Source: a virus. From it: a stretch of 47,955 bases of DNA. The translations under genes were made by a program, and so were the position numbers. Below are positions 15,773-25,142 of the stretch, in pieces. Below the pieces are notes generated by a model that ran no database searches, had not been told where the DNA came from, and was given only the letters and a program-made list of their open reading frames with translations. Numbering within the stretch: the stretch's first letter is position 1; the number at the start of each line of letters is the position of its first letter. Location of the stretch: positions 1-47,955 of IMG/VR virus record IMGVR_UViG_3300030104_006664. One strand, given 5' to 3'.

Positions 15773-15928
15773 ATGAAAAAAACTTTACATGAAAAATTAA
15801 TTATAAGATCTATTGAACTTGATAGGGTCGCGTTACGCGACCCTATAACACCGAAACAATGGAAAGATAGAAAAGATTGGGATAGAATAAAAAATATTTT
15901 AAATAAAAGATATGAAAATAAAACTTAA
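15773..15928 (+). CDS. Tiny basic hypothetical protein
   Basis: 51 residues (begins MKKTLHEKLIIRS, ends NKRYENKT), basic. It contains a perfect GC-rich stem-loop (15822-15846) inside its coding sequence. It ends overlapping the leftward gene at 15925 by 4 nt. The embedded hairpin makes it uncertain whether this is a gene or the 3' end of the transcript. Confidence 0.4.
   Translation: MKKTLHEKLIIRSIELDRVALRDPITPKQWKDRKDWDRIKNILNKRYENKT
15822..15846. terminator. Perfect 11-bp hairpin at the end of the rightward operon
   Basis: ATAGGGTCGCG, a 3-nt loop (tta), then CGCGACCCTAT: an 11-bp perfect stem, the most stable simple hairpin I can see in the window. It lies just before the convergent junction with the leftward structural operon. 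No T run follows on either strand, so it may be a factor-dependent terminator, an RNA processing site or a protein-binding site. Confidence 0.5.
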
Positions 15929-16128
15929 TTTTCTAATGCTTGTTCCAATAATACTTCAAGGCGTATCACTCGTTCTTTTATTTCTGGTATGTCTTGGAGT
16001 ATTATCATTTCTAATTGGTTTTGTTTTGATTCAACTGCTTCTAATCGTTGGGACATCATGCCATAAGTTACTCCGGCTGTTACTAAAATTAACCCAAGCC
16101 AAATAATATTTTTAAGATTTGTTTCCAT
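15925..16128 (-). CDS. Small membrane protein with coiled coil
   Basis: 67 residues: one membrane segment (IIWLGLILVTAGVTYGMM, about residues 8-25), then a heptad-like helix (LEAVESKQNQLEMII, IKERVIRLEVLLEQAL). The shape is like the 120-residue protein at 44223 and like phage spanin or holin-type accessory proteins. Last gene of the leftward operon from 25002, starting at the stop of the previous gene. Confidence 0.55.
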   Translation of the reverse strand: METNLKNIIWLGLILVTAGVTYGMMSQRLEAVESKQNQLEMIILQDIPEIKERVIRLEVLLEQALEN

Positions 16129-17306
16129 TAAATTACCTTATTATAAAACAAGCCAGCTTTAGGTTCATCTGTTCCTATACCACTTATACCTGCTTCTATT
16201 GTTCCTCCTAAAAAGTCTTTTGAATATGTAATTCCAGGATTTTGAACATTTACATCAAATCCTTTGTTATCACTTAAGCTTTGTAATGTATCACTAATTG
16301 TGGGGGCAAAAAAAGTGTTTTCAGCTACTTCAAAAGTAGAAGGAAGAGAATTTACAATTCCAGATGATAAGTCTGTCGGAGAAATGTATTGAAAATTATC
16401 TAAAAGTTGTTTTGCTTTTAAGTAATCTCCACTAGTAAGAGCATTAATGTTGGTTAAGCGATTAAGAGTGTTTTCAAAATTAGGGGGAAGAGCCCTAACA
16501 TTTTGAGGATTAACAAGAGCATCTCTAAATATTTTTTCTTCATAAATATTTTGTAAAGTATCTGTAGATTTATTTTTATTTTTTGTTTCTTTAATTACTT
16601 CAATGTTAGTATCATCTACATTTTCCAAAGTATCAGTCTCATAAAAATAATCTTCCTTTGAAGGGTAAAATTTTTGACCCGAGTAGTAACGACCAACATT
16701 TGGATCAAAACTTTTACCAGCAAATGGATCAATATTTTGAAGAGGATATCTTTGTGCTGGCATTAATGGATTAGAATAAGGAATGTTTCTTTTTTTAAAA
16801 TCTTTCATTAACAATTTTATTCCTCTTTCTAACCCTGTTTGAATAGGGTACATTTTACCAAATTCCTTAGGATATAAATTTTTAAGTCTTCTTGTTGGAT
16901 CTATAAAGTCTTGGTCTTTTGTTTGATCAAAAATTGTTCTTCCTTTACTTGTTAAGATAGGTTGTCCTGTTGAAGTACGTATAATTTTTCCGTCTTTACT
17001 TCTAACTACTCCTCCGTCTAATTGAAGAGCTCGTTCAATTCCTAACTTTGTTGTAAGTTTATTTTCTCGTGACCTTAAATCTTTAGCTAAAGATGTATCG
17101 CCACCTTTTATTGCTTTGTTAATTCTTCGATCAAGACTTCCTACACCTTGTTCAATGTCTTTAATTCTATCACTTTTTGATTTTGTAGCAGCAGTAGCAA
17201 TAGCTTTTTCTCGTGGATCTTTTATTTGAGATATAGCTTTTTTTCGAGCTGTGCTTGCTTCTGTTCTTGTTCTTGAAGTCCCTCCTCTAAAATCATCTTT
17301 AGACAT
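16128..17306 (-). CDS. Hypothetical virion-associated protein
   Basis: 392 residues. The N-terminal third is highly basic (GGTSRTRTEASTARKKA, KSKSDRIKD). The middle contains GGVVRSKDGKIIRTSTGQP and AQRYPLQNIDPFAGKSFDP. The C-terminus is beta/low-complexity. It starts at the stop of the 853-residue protein. Gene order suggests an internal or ejected virion protein; I do not recognise the family. Confidence 0.55.
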   Translation of the reverse strand: MSKDDFRGGTSRTRTEASTARKKAISQIKDPREKAIATAATKSKSDRIKDIEQGVGSLDRRINKAIKGGDTSLAKDLRSRENKLTTKLGIERALQLDGGVVRSKDGKIIRTSTGQPILTSKGRTIFDQTKDQDFIDPTRRLKNLYPKEFGKMYPIQTGLERGIKLLMKDFKKRNIPYSNPLMPAQRYPLQNIDPFAGKSFDPNVGRYYSGQKFYPSKEDYFYETDTLENVDDTNIEVIKETKNKNKSTDTLQNIYEEKIFRDALVNPQNVRALPPNFENTLNRLTNINALTSGDYLKAKQLLDNFQYISPTDLSSGIVNSLPSTFEVAENTFFAPTISDTLQSLSDNKGFDVNVQNPGITYSKDFLGGTIEAGISGIGTDEPKAGLFYNKVI

Positions 17307-19867
17307 TACACTACCATTTGTTTAGGTTTTCTTGCTTTAAAAAGTGCTGCTATACCACCGTGATTTGCTTCAAATAATGGTAGTTCAACTTGTTCTAATT
17401 TTTCTAATGTTTCAGGATTAACATTCATTCCTGCTGGTCCTGGAAAAGGAGTAGCAGCAGATACTGGTGTTATTATTTCTTTTTCCATTACTTCGGTGTT
17501 AGCTTCAGGAATATTTATTTCTGTTTCAAATTCGGCTGAGTCTTCAAAGTCTTGAGTAGTAGGCATAGCCTCTTTTGTTTCATCAAATATCATACTTTCA
17601 GCAAGATTATTTAAAAGTTGATTTCCTTCAGGAAGATTATTTTCTGGTATGTCTTCATTTCCCTTTAAATCTAATTCTTTTAAATAGCTATCAAATTGCC
17701 AATCTTTTATTATTTCTTGGTTTACTCCTTCTTGAAGATGATCTTTAGCTAGTATGGGATCAATTAAACCATTTTTAGCTAAACTTGTAATAACTTGTAC
17801 AACTCCTCTTCCGTATACACTTGTTCCAGGTTCTCCTTTAGTTACTTTTAATAAACCATTAACAAAACTAGGCCTAGAAAATGCCTTTGCTAGTGCTGCT
17901 GGTCCACCTAAAATAGCAAGTGCCCCTAATGCACCTGTAGTTTCAATTCCTCCTCCCCCTAAAAAATCAAGAGTTAGAATAGATCCTGCCGCTGAGAATT
18001 GACTTAAAGCAATAAAAAGTTTTCCTTTACTTCCTTCTATTCCTCGACTTTGAGCGAGTTCTAAGGCTTTTGCATATTTTTCAAAATTTCTTAATATTTG
18101 TTTTCCATTAATTCCAAGCTTATAATTATCTTTAAATACTTCCTCAATAACATCTTTTCCTGCTCCTTCCCATCCAGCCATAAATTTTCTAAATAAATTG
18201 GCATTAAGTGTATTGGTGGTAGGATCAAATGTACCTCCTGCTTTTAATCCTTTTACAATAAATGCACCTTGAATATCTCCAACTATTTTTTGAGCAGCTT
18301 CTTTGGTAATAACTTTATTTTTAACAGCATCGTCTAAAAGATCATAAAAAAATCTAACACGACCTTTTTTCCCTGAAGCAAAAAAATTATCAAAAATTTT
18401 AGTTGAATTATCAACCCCTTGTTTAGTTAGGTTCTCATCAAGAGCTTGCAAAACAATTTTAGTATTAAAAGTTTGTTTTCCTTGTTTAAAAACAGCATTT
18501 GCTGATTTATATAATTTTAAAATATTTTGTGCTTCCTCTTTAGAAAGTTTACTAGCTTTTACCGCAGCATTTAAACTATCTTTCATTGATACACTTGTAG
18601 CATTAGCTAAAGTTCCAGCAATTTTATTTACCCATTTAGGAGCAGTTCCACTACTTGTAGCAAAAGCCCCTGTTTTAGATAAAAAATGAGATCGAATAGC
18701 TTTAGCTGTTTGAAAATCAACTTTATCAGCTAAACCATCTACATATCTTATTAAATCTTTAACTGCAACATCTCCTATGTCTCCAGCATTTATTTTTATA
18801 GATCTTTTTAATATTTTTTTAAGTTTACTAATGTCAATAATATTTTTTTTACCTAAAGCCTTACTTACGGCAACATCCATGTCTTTATAAGCTTTGTTTA
18901 CTGCTGTCTCATAAAATTTATTTCCATTTGTTAAAAAACTTTTAATAACAGCATCCATGTCTTTTTGTGACACTTTATTAATAAATTGTCGTATAATGTT
19001 AGTTTCAAATTCAAGAGCATTTTTATCTTGAGACTCAAGAAAAGTTTTAGTAAAAATTCTTCCTAATGCTTCTTGTGTTTTAGAAATTGTTTCTTTTCCT
19101 GTTTGTCGTATAGCTCCTCCTCCTAAAAAAGATCCTTCCGCTACACTTTCAAAAAATTCAATAGTGGGATCATCCGTTATTTTAGCCGCTGTTAAAGTTC
19201 CTCCTTCTTTTGTAATAAGTTCTTGAGCTTCCTCTGCCCCTTTTACAATTTTTTCTCTTTTGTTACCTTGAGCTAAATTTTTAAAGAAAGGAAATACTTT
19301 TGCTAACACTTGAAATATACCTTCCCCTGTAGCTTCAATAGCTCCGTATCCCATCGCTTCTAGAGCTCTATCACTTAATTGTCCTTCTGTAAAAGGACCA
19401 GACCCTGCCATACCGCCTATAAATGCGGCTATCATTTTTGCTCGTGCAGGATATTTAGATAAATACAATGCTAATCGAGGATATGCCGTAGTTTGTCCAA
19501 GTCCAGGTACTAAACTCGGTAAAATAACTCCTCCTGCTAAAGCGGCCATTTCTTTTTGTAATTCTTTACTTGATACTAGATTTCCTACTTTTTCCTGTGC
19601 AATATACATTATAGCAAAAGTTTCTATATCAACTCCGTCAAAGTTAGCAAAAGGTAGTGAAGTTATCATTGAAACCCAATCATTAAATTCTCCTGGCGCT
19701 AAAGGTTCTAGTGGAGCGGGGTAAGCCGCATTTTCTCTCATGTAATTTAAATCATTAATACTTTCTTGATCTAAAATACCTAACTTTTCGTAAATATATT
19801 TTTTTCTTACTTCTTTAGGAAGATCGGTTATTTGCGCTGTTGTACTAAATTCTATTGTTTCAACCAT
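17306..19867 (-). CDS. Large internal virion protein candidate
   Basis: 853 residues from ATG 19867, chosen because AGGAG sits 5-6 nt upstream; a TTG further upstream at 19879 is part of that site. It has Gly/Ala-rich hydrophobic stretches (AALAGGVILPSLVPGLGQ, AFIGGMAGSGPF, GALGALAILGGPAALA) that could insert into membrane, separated by long Lys/Asn-rich helical regions. The C-terminus has a GGIAALFKARKP motif like other proteins of this operon. Size, helices and amphipathic segments fit proteins ejected into the host at infection. This is an inference from context. Confidence 0.6.
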   Translation of the reverse strand: MVETIEFSTTAQITDLPKEVRKKYIYEKLGILDQESINDLNYMRENAAYPAPLEPLAPGEFNDWVSMITSLPFANFDGVDIETFAIMYIAQEKVGNLVSSKELQKEMAALAGGVILPSLVPGLGQTTAYPRLALYLSKYPARAKMIAAFIGGMAGSGPFTEGQLSDRALEAMGYGAIEATGEGIFQVLAKVFPFFKNLAQGNKREKIVKGAEEAQELITKEGGTLTAAKITDDPTIEFFESVAEGSFLGGGAIRQTGKETISKTQEALGRIFTKTFLESQDKNALEFETNIIRQFINKVSQKDMDAVIKSFLTNGNKFYETAVNKAYKDMDVAVSKALGKKNIIDISKLKKILKRSIKINAGDIGDVAVKDLIRYVDGLADKVDFQTAKAIRSHFLSKTGAFATSSGTAPKWVNKIAGTLANATSVSMKDSLNAAVKASKLSKEEAQNILKLYKSANAVFKQGKQTFNTKIVLQALDENLTKQGVDNSTKIFDNFFASGKKGRVRFFYDLLDDAVKNKVITKEAAQKIVGDIQGAFIVKGLKAGGTFDPTTNTLNANLFRKFMAGWEGAGKDVIEEVFKDNYKLGINGKQILRNFEKYAKALELAQSRGIEGSKGKLFIALSQFSAAGSILTLDFLGGGGIETTGALGALAILGGPAALAKAFSRPSFVNGLLKVTKGEPGTSVYGRGVVQVITSLAKNGLIDPILAKDHLQEGVNQEIIKDWQFDSYLKELDLKGNEDIPENNLPEGNQLLNNLAESMIFDETKEAMPTTQDFEDSAEFETEINIPEANTEVMEKEIITPVSAATPFPGPAGMNVNPETLEKLEQVELPLFEANHGGIAALFKARKPKQMVV

Positions 19868-19868
19868 A

Positions 19869-22800
19869 TCACTCCTCAACCGGCTTCATTATGAAGCCAC
19901 CTTCACCATTATTTGCTTCTGAAGACCAAACTTTTTTCATTTTTTTACCTGTTGTACTATTAGTATCACTACCAACATTAGAAGGTTGAGCTAGCGTAAA
20001 CATTTTCTCCCATCTTGTAAGAAGGTTTTGATCAAAAGGAAAATAAGGAACAGCACTATCTACATTAAAGCCTCTCTCAGTAGCAATATCTTTAAAAATC
20101 TCATACTGATCATCATATAATGATTTCTGAGCATTAAACATACCGTAAGCCGCTTCTAAGAATTGACCTTTAACGGATGGAGCTAATAGATCTCCTTCTA
20201 ATAAACTATTGTAAATTTTCCATACACTTGCAGGAACACCACCAGCACTAGCTGCCGTTGCAAACTCTCCTTCACGAACAACGGATCGTGGATCAAGCAT
20301 CTTCATGTATTGGAAAATAAAGCTTATATCACCCGGACCTGTATTTAAGTTAGCATTATCAATAAGAGATCCCATAAACATATATCTTTCCTCCGTATTC
20401 TTCGCAATAGAAGAGTCATTAAATTCTTTTCTAAAAGTATCTTCCACTTTAACTTGAGTTAAATCTTTAACAGGGTTGGCTAAATCATACTCTAATTTTT
20501 CAATATCAAGCATTTGTTTTTGCATATCTAACCAAAGTTTATTTTCATAACCTTGTAGTTCAATTTCACCTTTTTCATTTTTAATAATTTGTCCATTAAT
20601 TTGTTCTTTAACATATTCTAGATCTGTTTTTATTTTATCAATGCCTAATTTTTTCTCCTCAGGTAAATATTCATTTTGTATACTAAGGTTAATGTTTTCT
20701 AATCGTTTTTGAGTGTTTTCTAAAATTTTAGCCGCAACATCTTCATCATATGTTTCTGCTTTAAATTTATTTTCTAATTCTTTGTATTCATTTTCAAGAG
20801 TAAGGTTTTTACTTGTTAGAATAAGATTATCTATTTCTGCTGATTTTTCTTCAAGAAGAAGAACATTCATATTATCATTAAAATCTTCTTCTTGTACAAG
20901 TAGATCTATTTCAGCTTTTAGTTTATCACCTTTAAAACCTTCTAGTTTATCAGCATATTTAGTTGTAACTATTTCTTGTTTTAAATTTTCTTTTGCAATG
21001 TCAATGTTAATTAAAGCTTGATCTAATTCTGCTTCTAATTTTGGTCGAAGTGTATCATTGGTAATACTTTTTTCTATATTAGATAAATTTATACTTTGTA
21101 ATTCTGCAGCTAATAATTCTGGTTTATTTGCTAAAACTATTTCTTGAATCTTATTGTTAAGATAGACACCATCAATTAATGCATCTTTTTCTTCAATTTC
21201 TAAATCTTTTAGAATTGCTTTATATTTTAAATCTACTTCATCAATAGCTGTTTTTATTTCTATTTGTTTTGTTTCTTTTTTTACTTTTGCAACATCTGCG
21301 GTTACTTTACCTACGGATTCTGCTGTATATAAATCTGGATATTTTATTACTTCAGAGGTTAGACGTTTTACACCTACTAAACTTTCATCTACATCAGGGG
21401 TATCGGGATTATCTTTTAAATATACTGTTATTAATGGGTCGTCTGCTTTTTTAAGAGCTTGGGTTAAAGCTAAATTTTTAATTGCTGCTTTTCTCTCTTT
21501 GGATATTTTATCATAGGCTAATGCTTTTTCTCCTACCATTTTTGATCCTTGACCTAAAACATTAGCTAAAGGTTCTCCTTGAGCATAAGCCATGGATAAC
21601 GGTGCAACAACTGTAGAAAGAATGTCACCTATCATCATGTCTTTATCCGCTCCTGGATCTCCTCCTAAAATATCAGAAAATAATTTATAGTTAGCATCAT
21701 ATTTAGTTCGTAAAGGAGATGCTGCATCTGTATCTTGAGTAACAAGATCCATTAGAAATTCAACTGTATTAGGGTAGGGATCTGAGGCTTCAAAACCAAA
21801 TCCTTGTTCCTCTTCAACACTTACACCAGAAGAACCAGTGCCACTAGCATACTTTGGGATTTTGCGTACAGCTCCTCCCATTGCATAGCCTACAATTCCT
21901 CCTTGGGCTATTCCAACAGGTTCTGTAGGCATTTCTAAACTTCCGTCTTCTACTTGAGCTATTCCAACATTAGCCGTTTCCGTGTTAAGCATTTGCATAA
22001 CTGGTTGAATTAATGCTAACACACTATCAGGTGTTTTTTCAGCATCTTCTTCCCCTACATAAGCCGCTAATTCTTTTCTTCTATCAGCTTCACTTAAATT
22101 ATCACCTCTAGTAGATTGCATTAACTCATCATAAGTTTCAGAACTATCTATTTGTTGTCTAGCAGCTTCTCCTTCTGCTATCATTGCAGCACTTTGTTCT
22201 TCACTAAAGCCATCCATAATACCTACATTTTCAGCATTTACTTGTTCTCCCATTGGAGGAGATCCTGCTTGTCTAAATCTTAATTCATCTTTGTTTACAT
22301 TTCTAAATTCTTTTTCTCGTAAAACATCTTCCAATATGTTTTCTGGCATTCCCGATCTTGTAATTTGTAAGTTTATTAATTCAATTTCTTCATCTGTTAA
22401 ACCATAATTAGGATCGTAAGCTTGTTCTCCTTCTCTTACAACAGAAGAAGTTGGTTGTTGTTGTGATAAAAAATTTTGTATAGCTTGGAGTAAAGTTTCT
22501 CTCATCTTGTCTTCTCCGTGTGGGCCAGAACCTTCAGCTCTATTTACATAATTCTCCATTTCATTTCTTAATTGATCTTTTATTTGCAATAATTTTTGGT
22601 ATTCATTTCCACTAGTACTAATTATTCGTTCTTCTGGTATAGAAGGATAAGGTACATCAGGATATAATAAGCTCCAATTAACCTCATCCAAAACATAATC
22701 ACTTCCTTCTCCCCATTGATCTGTAGGTTTGTCTACAAATTCATTAATAGTATTTATAAAATTACTACCTTTAAGATTACTTAACAATTTTTCTAACCCA

Positions 22801-23021
22801 GATACTACTTTTTTTCCAAAACCCGCTGCTTTATCTTCTATAGATTGACTTCCTTCAAACATTTCATCTGTAAACTCAATATCATCTACTATTTCTCCTT
22901 CTTTAGGAGAACCACTATCTCTTTTAACTACGGGGTATGTTTCACGAACCACGGGCATCGGACCACGAAGAGGTGGTAATGCTGAAGGTCTTCTAAACAT
23001 TTGTCTATTTAAAACTGCCAT
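19869..23021 (-). CDS. Very large coiled-coil virion protein candidate
   Basis: 1050 residues. The N-terminus is Pro/Arg-rich (FRRPSALPPLRGPMPVV). A Gly-rich hinge (QGGIVGYAMGGAVRKIPKY) lies near residue 375. Residues about 580-880 form a long charged helical region with many Leu/Glu/Lys heptads (LEKSITNDTLRPKL-like, ENEYKELENKFKAET). The C-terminus (MKMLDPRSVVREGEF, SAGGVPASVWKIYNSLLEG) is a compact domain I recall from large proteins of marine phages. It is 1 nt from the next gene. Likely an internal, ejection or tail-length-type protein; the exact role is unclear. Confidence 0.65.
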   Translation of the reverse strand: MAVLNRQMFRRPSALPPLRGPMPVVRETYPVVKRDSGSPKEGEIVDDIEFTDEMFEGSQSIEDKAAGFGKKVVSGLEKLLSNLKGSNFINTINEFVDKPTDQWGEGSDYVLDEVNWSLLYPDVPYPSIPEERIISTSGNEYQKLLQIKDQLRNEMENYVNRAEGSGPHGEDKMRETLLQAIQNFLSQQQPTSSVVREGEQAYDPNYGLTDEEIELINLQITRSGMPENILEDVLREKEFRNVNKDELRFRQAGSPPMGEQVNAENVGIMDGFSEEQSAAMIAEGEAARQQIDSSETYDELMQSTRGDNLSEADRRKELAAYVGEEDAEKTPDSVLALIQPVMQMLNTETANVGIAQVEDGSLEMPTEPVGIAQGGIVGYAMGGAVRKIPKYASGTGSSGVSVEEEQGFGFEASDPYPNTVEFLMDLVTQDTDAASPLRTKYDANYKLFSDILGGDPGADKDMMIGDILSTVVAPLSMAYAQGEPLANVLGQGSKMVGEKALAYDKISKERKAAIKNLALTQALKKADDPLITVYLKDNPDTPDVDESLVGVKRLTSEVIKYPDLYTAESVGKVTADVAKVKKETKQIEIKTAIDEVDLKYKAILKDLEIEEKDALIDGVYLNNKIQEIVLANKPELLAAELQSINLSNIEKSITNDTLRPKLEAELDQALINIDIAKENLKQEIVTTKYADKLEGFKGDKLKAEIDLLVQEEDFNDNMNVLLLEEKSAEIDNLILTSKNLTLENEYKELENKFKAETYDEDVAAKILENTQKRLENINLSIQNEYLPEEKKLGIDKIKTDLEYVKEQINGQIIKNEKGEIELQGYENKLWLDMQKQMLDIEKLEYDLANPVKDLTQVKVEDTFRKEFNDSSIAKNTEERYMFMGSLIDNANLNTGPGDISFIFQYMKMLDPRSVVREGEFATAASAGGVPASVWKIYNSLLEGDLLAPSVKGQFLEAAYGMFNAQKSLYDDQYEIFKDIATERGFNVDSAVPYFPFDQNLLTRWEKMFTLAQPSNVGSDTNSTTGKKMKKVWSSEANNGEGGFIMKPVEE

Positions 23022-23944
23022 TACACTACCCCTAACTTTTTAAGACCAGCTATTCCTGATATAGCTCCTACACCTGTTCCAATTGCTTGTTGTAATGGGC
23101 TTACAGAAGGTGTTTGAGAAATATTTAACATTTGCTGAGTAGTTGGTGCTCCTTGTAAAATATCACCGTAAAAACCTAATTGTTGATATGGTTGCATAAT
23201 ACCTTGTACTAAATTTTGTCGTTTAATATCTTCTTGTTGTTGTGCAAATTGTTGTTCTAATCCTCCAATACCAAGAAGGTTAGACACATCTTGTGCAGCT
23301 AAACCTTGTTGTTGTGCACCTAGTCCTGCTATTGCTTGACCAAGTTGAGCTTCTTGTAAACCTAAAGATCCAATTCCTAATGCTGCTAATCGTTGTCTTT
23401 CCATTTGATTAGCAACGCCTGCTTGAGCTTGACCAAAATTTTGTAAATTTAATTGAGCTAAAGCTCGTGCTCGTGCATCTTGTAAATTTTCTCCAAGTTC
23501 TGCTTGTTGAACTCCGTAACGCGAACCACCAAATGCTCCTGCTTCTTGTGCTTGAGTTGCTAATTGTGATTGAGCTAATTGACCTTGTTTATTAAGTTCA
23601 GACATTGTGGCATCAATAACCGATTGTTGGAAAGGGTTCATGTAAGCATCAAGCTGGGCTTGAGTAGGTGCCCCTGTAATACCGCCTAATTGAGTAATAG
23701 CTTGTCCTGTTGTACCTAACCCTGTTGCTGCGGCTTGTTGTCCTTGAGTTAAAAATGGTTGGTATGCACCAATGCCTGCTTTTTGTAATGCAATGGCATC
23801 TTTTTGAGCTTGTGTTAAACCTGCAAGAATATAATCAGGAAGAGTATACCCTTTTTCTGTAAGAGCTTTCGCCGTATCCATTAACCCAAGTTTACGGGCT
23901 TCTATATCGGGGGCTTCTCTTGTAATATATTCTTCAACTGCCAT
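23021..23944 (-). CDS. Gln/Ala/Gly-rich phage structural protein
   Basis: 307 residues, dominated by Gln, Ala, Gly and Leu. Conserved-looking core: YMNPFQQSVIDATMSEL, AQEAGAFGGSRYGVQQ, ARARALAQLNLQNFGQAQ. I recognise this arrangement from many uncultured marine phages as a presumed internal virion protein. The helices are amphipathic and repeat-like. The C-terminus ends in a Gly/Ile hydrophobic patch (IGTGVGAISGIAGLKK) that might touch membrane. It shares its end codons with its neighbours, giving a tight operon. Confidence 0.7.
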   Translation of the reverse strand: MAVEEYITREAPDIEARKLGLMDTAKALTEKGYTLPDYILAGLTQAQKDAIALQKAGIGAYQPFLTQGQQAAATGLGTTGQAITQLGGITGAPTQAQLDAYMNPFQQSVIDATMSELNKQGQLAQSQLATQAQEAGAFGGSRYGVQQAELGENLQDARARALAQLNLQNFGQAQAGVANQMERQRLAALGIGSLGLQEAQLGQAIAGLGAQQQGLAAQDVSNLLGIGGLEQQFAQQQEDIKRQNLVQGIMQPYQQLGFYGDILQGAPTTQQMLNISQTPSVSPLQQAIGTGVGAISGIAGLKKLGVV

Positions 23945-25002
23945 TATGCTGCTACTCCTCTAGATTGCGTGGACAATGTACCACCTTTTTCTAAATTTTT
24001 CATTACTTCATACATTTTTTTAGCGCCTTCTCTTCTACTTCCTCCTCCTGCATTTTCTACAGCTTTAGCTGTAAATACAAATTCCCCATCACTTAACATA
24101 GCAGGAATATCATCGCTTGTGCCTGTGCCTGGACCACTTATTTCGCCATTCTTTCGTGGAAAATATTTTTCTGATCCATCAGCTAATTGTATTATTCCGC
24201 CTTCAGCAGATGTACGAATAAAATCAGTTGGTAAATCTTCGGCAGGAAGTCCGTAATAATCTTGTAAATCTTTATAGTAATAAGGTTTAACTCCTTGTCC
24301 TGCTATTTGAAATTCTTGTGGGTCTTGATAATATAATGGATTTAATGCCATTGGATCAGGAGGAACAAATTCTTCTGCTTCTTTTGAAGCGGCCATATAT
24401 GTTAACAAGGGAGATGTAACTGCACCTGCCATTAATGCATTACCTACAAAATTACCTCCTAAAAGTTTTTTACCGCCCGTTGCCGCAACTTCTTTTGCCC
24501 CTATATCCTTTATCATTGCGTTAGTAATTAGTTGTTTTGTTTCCTTGTTACCTTCGGTAAATACTGCTGGGTTTACATTTTTAGATTTTAAGTATGCTAC
24601 TTCATCCATTCCTGATGCTGTAGTACTTGTATCTGCTGTAACAATTTCTTGAGGACCTTTAAAAAATTTCTTTAAAATGTTATGTTCATCTCCCATATCA
24701 AACCTGCCTCCAATACCTTTTCCAGCAAATCCTCTAAGACCAGGAGTTACACCTGCTAAAGAGCCTATACCATATCCAAGAGCTGCTGCTTTAAGAGCTT
24801 CTTCAGGAGATTTTCCTGCTATTAAACTTCCTATACCTGATCCAATACCGGCACCTGCCGCACCACCAATTAAAAAACCAATACCAGCTCCTGCAATAGG
24901 AGCAACTTTTTTAACAGTATCTTTTACTTTTTTAAATATATTTTTAACAAATCCGCCAATACCGTATTGAGGAATAGTTTTTAAAAATTTTTCGTCAATC
25001 AT
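23944..25002 (-). CDS. Glycine-zipper phage protein with C-terminal G-P-G-T-G-T-S-D-D domain
   Basis: 352 residues from ATG 25002, preferred because AAAGGA lies about 8 nt upstream (an in-frame start at 25053 lacks a good site). Residues about 34-62 are a glycine zipper (GAGIGFLIGGAAGAGIGSGI), suited to membrane insertion. The C-terminal 90 residues hold EGGIIQLADGSEKYFPRKNG, ISGPGTGTSDDIPAMLSDGE and TAKAVENAGGGSRREGAKKM, a domain I recognise from many marine phage virion and tape-measure-like proteins. First gene of the leftward operon, downstream of a near-consensus promoter. Confidence 0.75.
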   Translation of the reverse strand: MIDEKFLKTIPQYGIGGFVKNIFKKVKDTVKKVAPIAGAGIGFLIGGAAGAGIGSGIGSLIAGKSPEEALKAAALGYGIGSLAGVTPGLRGFAGKGIGGRFDMGDEHNILKKFFKGPQEIVTADTSTTASGMDEVAYLKSKNVNPAVFTEGNKETKQLITNAMIKDIGAKEVAATGGKKLLGGNFVGNALMAGAVTSPLLTYMAASKEAEEFVPPDPMALNPLYYQDPQEFQIAGQGVKPYYYKDLQDYYGLPAEDLPTDFIRTSAEGGIIQLADGSEKYFPRKNGEISGPGTGTSDDIPAMLSDGEFVFTAKAVENAGGGSRREGAKKMYEVMKNLEKGGTLSTQSRGVAA

Positions 25003-25085
25003 GCATAATCCTTTAATAGCAACTGTTTTTTTGTTGAAAATGCAAGAAGGCAAGACTTGTAAGAAAAAGCCAATTTATTTATATA

Positions 25086-25114
25086 TTTATAGGGAAAATA
25101 TTGCTATATGACAA
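25086..25114 (-). promoter_or_regulatory. Near-consensus sigma70 promoter for the leftward virion operon
   Basis: On the minus strand TTGTCA (25114-25109), a 17-nt spacer, and TATAAA (25091-25086): five of six matches in each box at ideal spacing. Transcription would start near 25079, 77 nt upstream of ATG 25002. The rightward oxygenase block begins at 25143, so this is a divergent promoter region. A plus-strand TTGCTA-16-TATAGT (25101-25128) overlaps it but would leave only a very short leader. Confidence 0.65.
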
Positions 25115-25142
25115 TAGATATTTATAGTAAAGAAAGGTAGGT

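Noticed and set aside
15912-16106. Hydrophobic plus-strand frame of 64 residues
   Set aside because: It lies antisense to the small membrane protein at 15925-16128, whose coiled coil and place in the operon are better supported; the hydrophobicity is a mirror effect.
23969-24970. Pro/Ser-rich plus-strand frames opposite the glycine-zipper gene
   Set aside because: Their composition is the complement of Gly/Ala-rich coding sequence on the other strand; no start signals.
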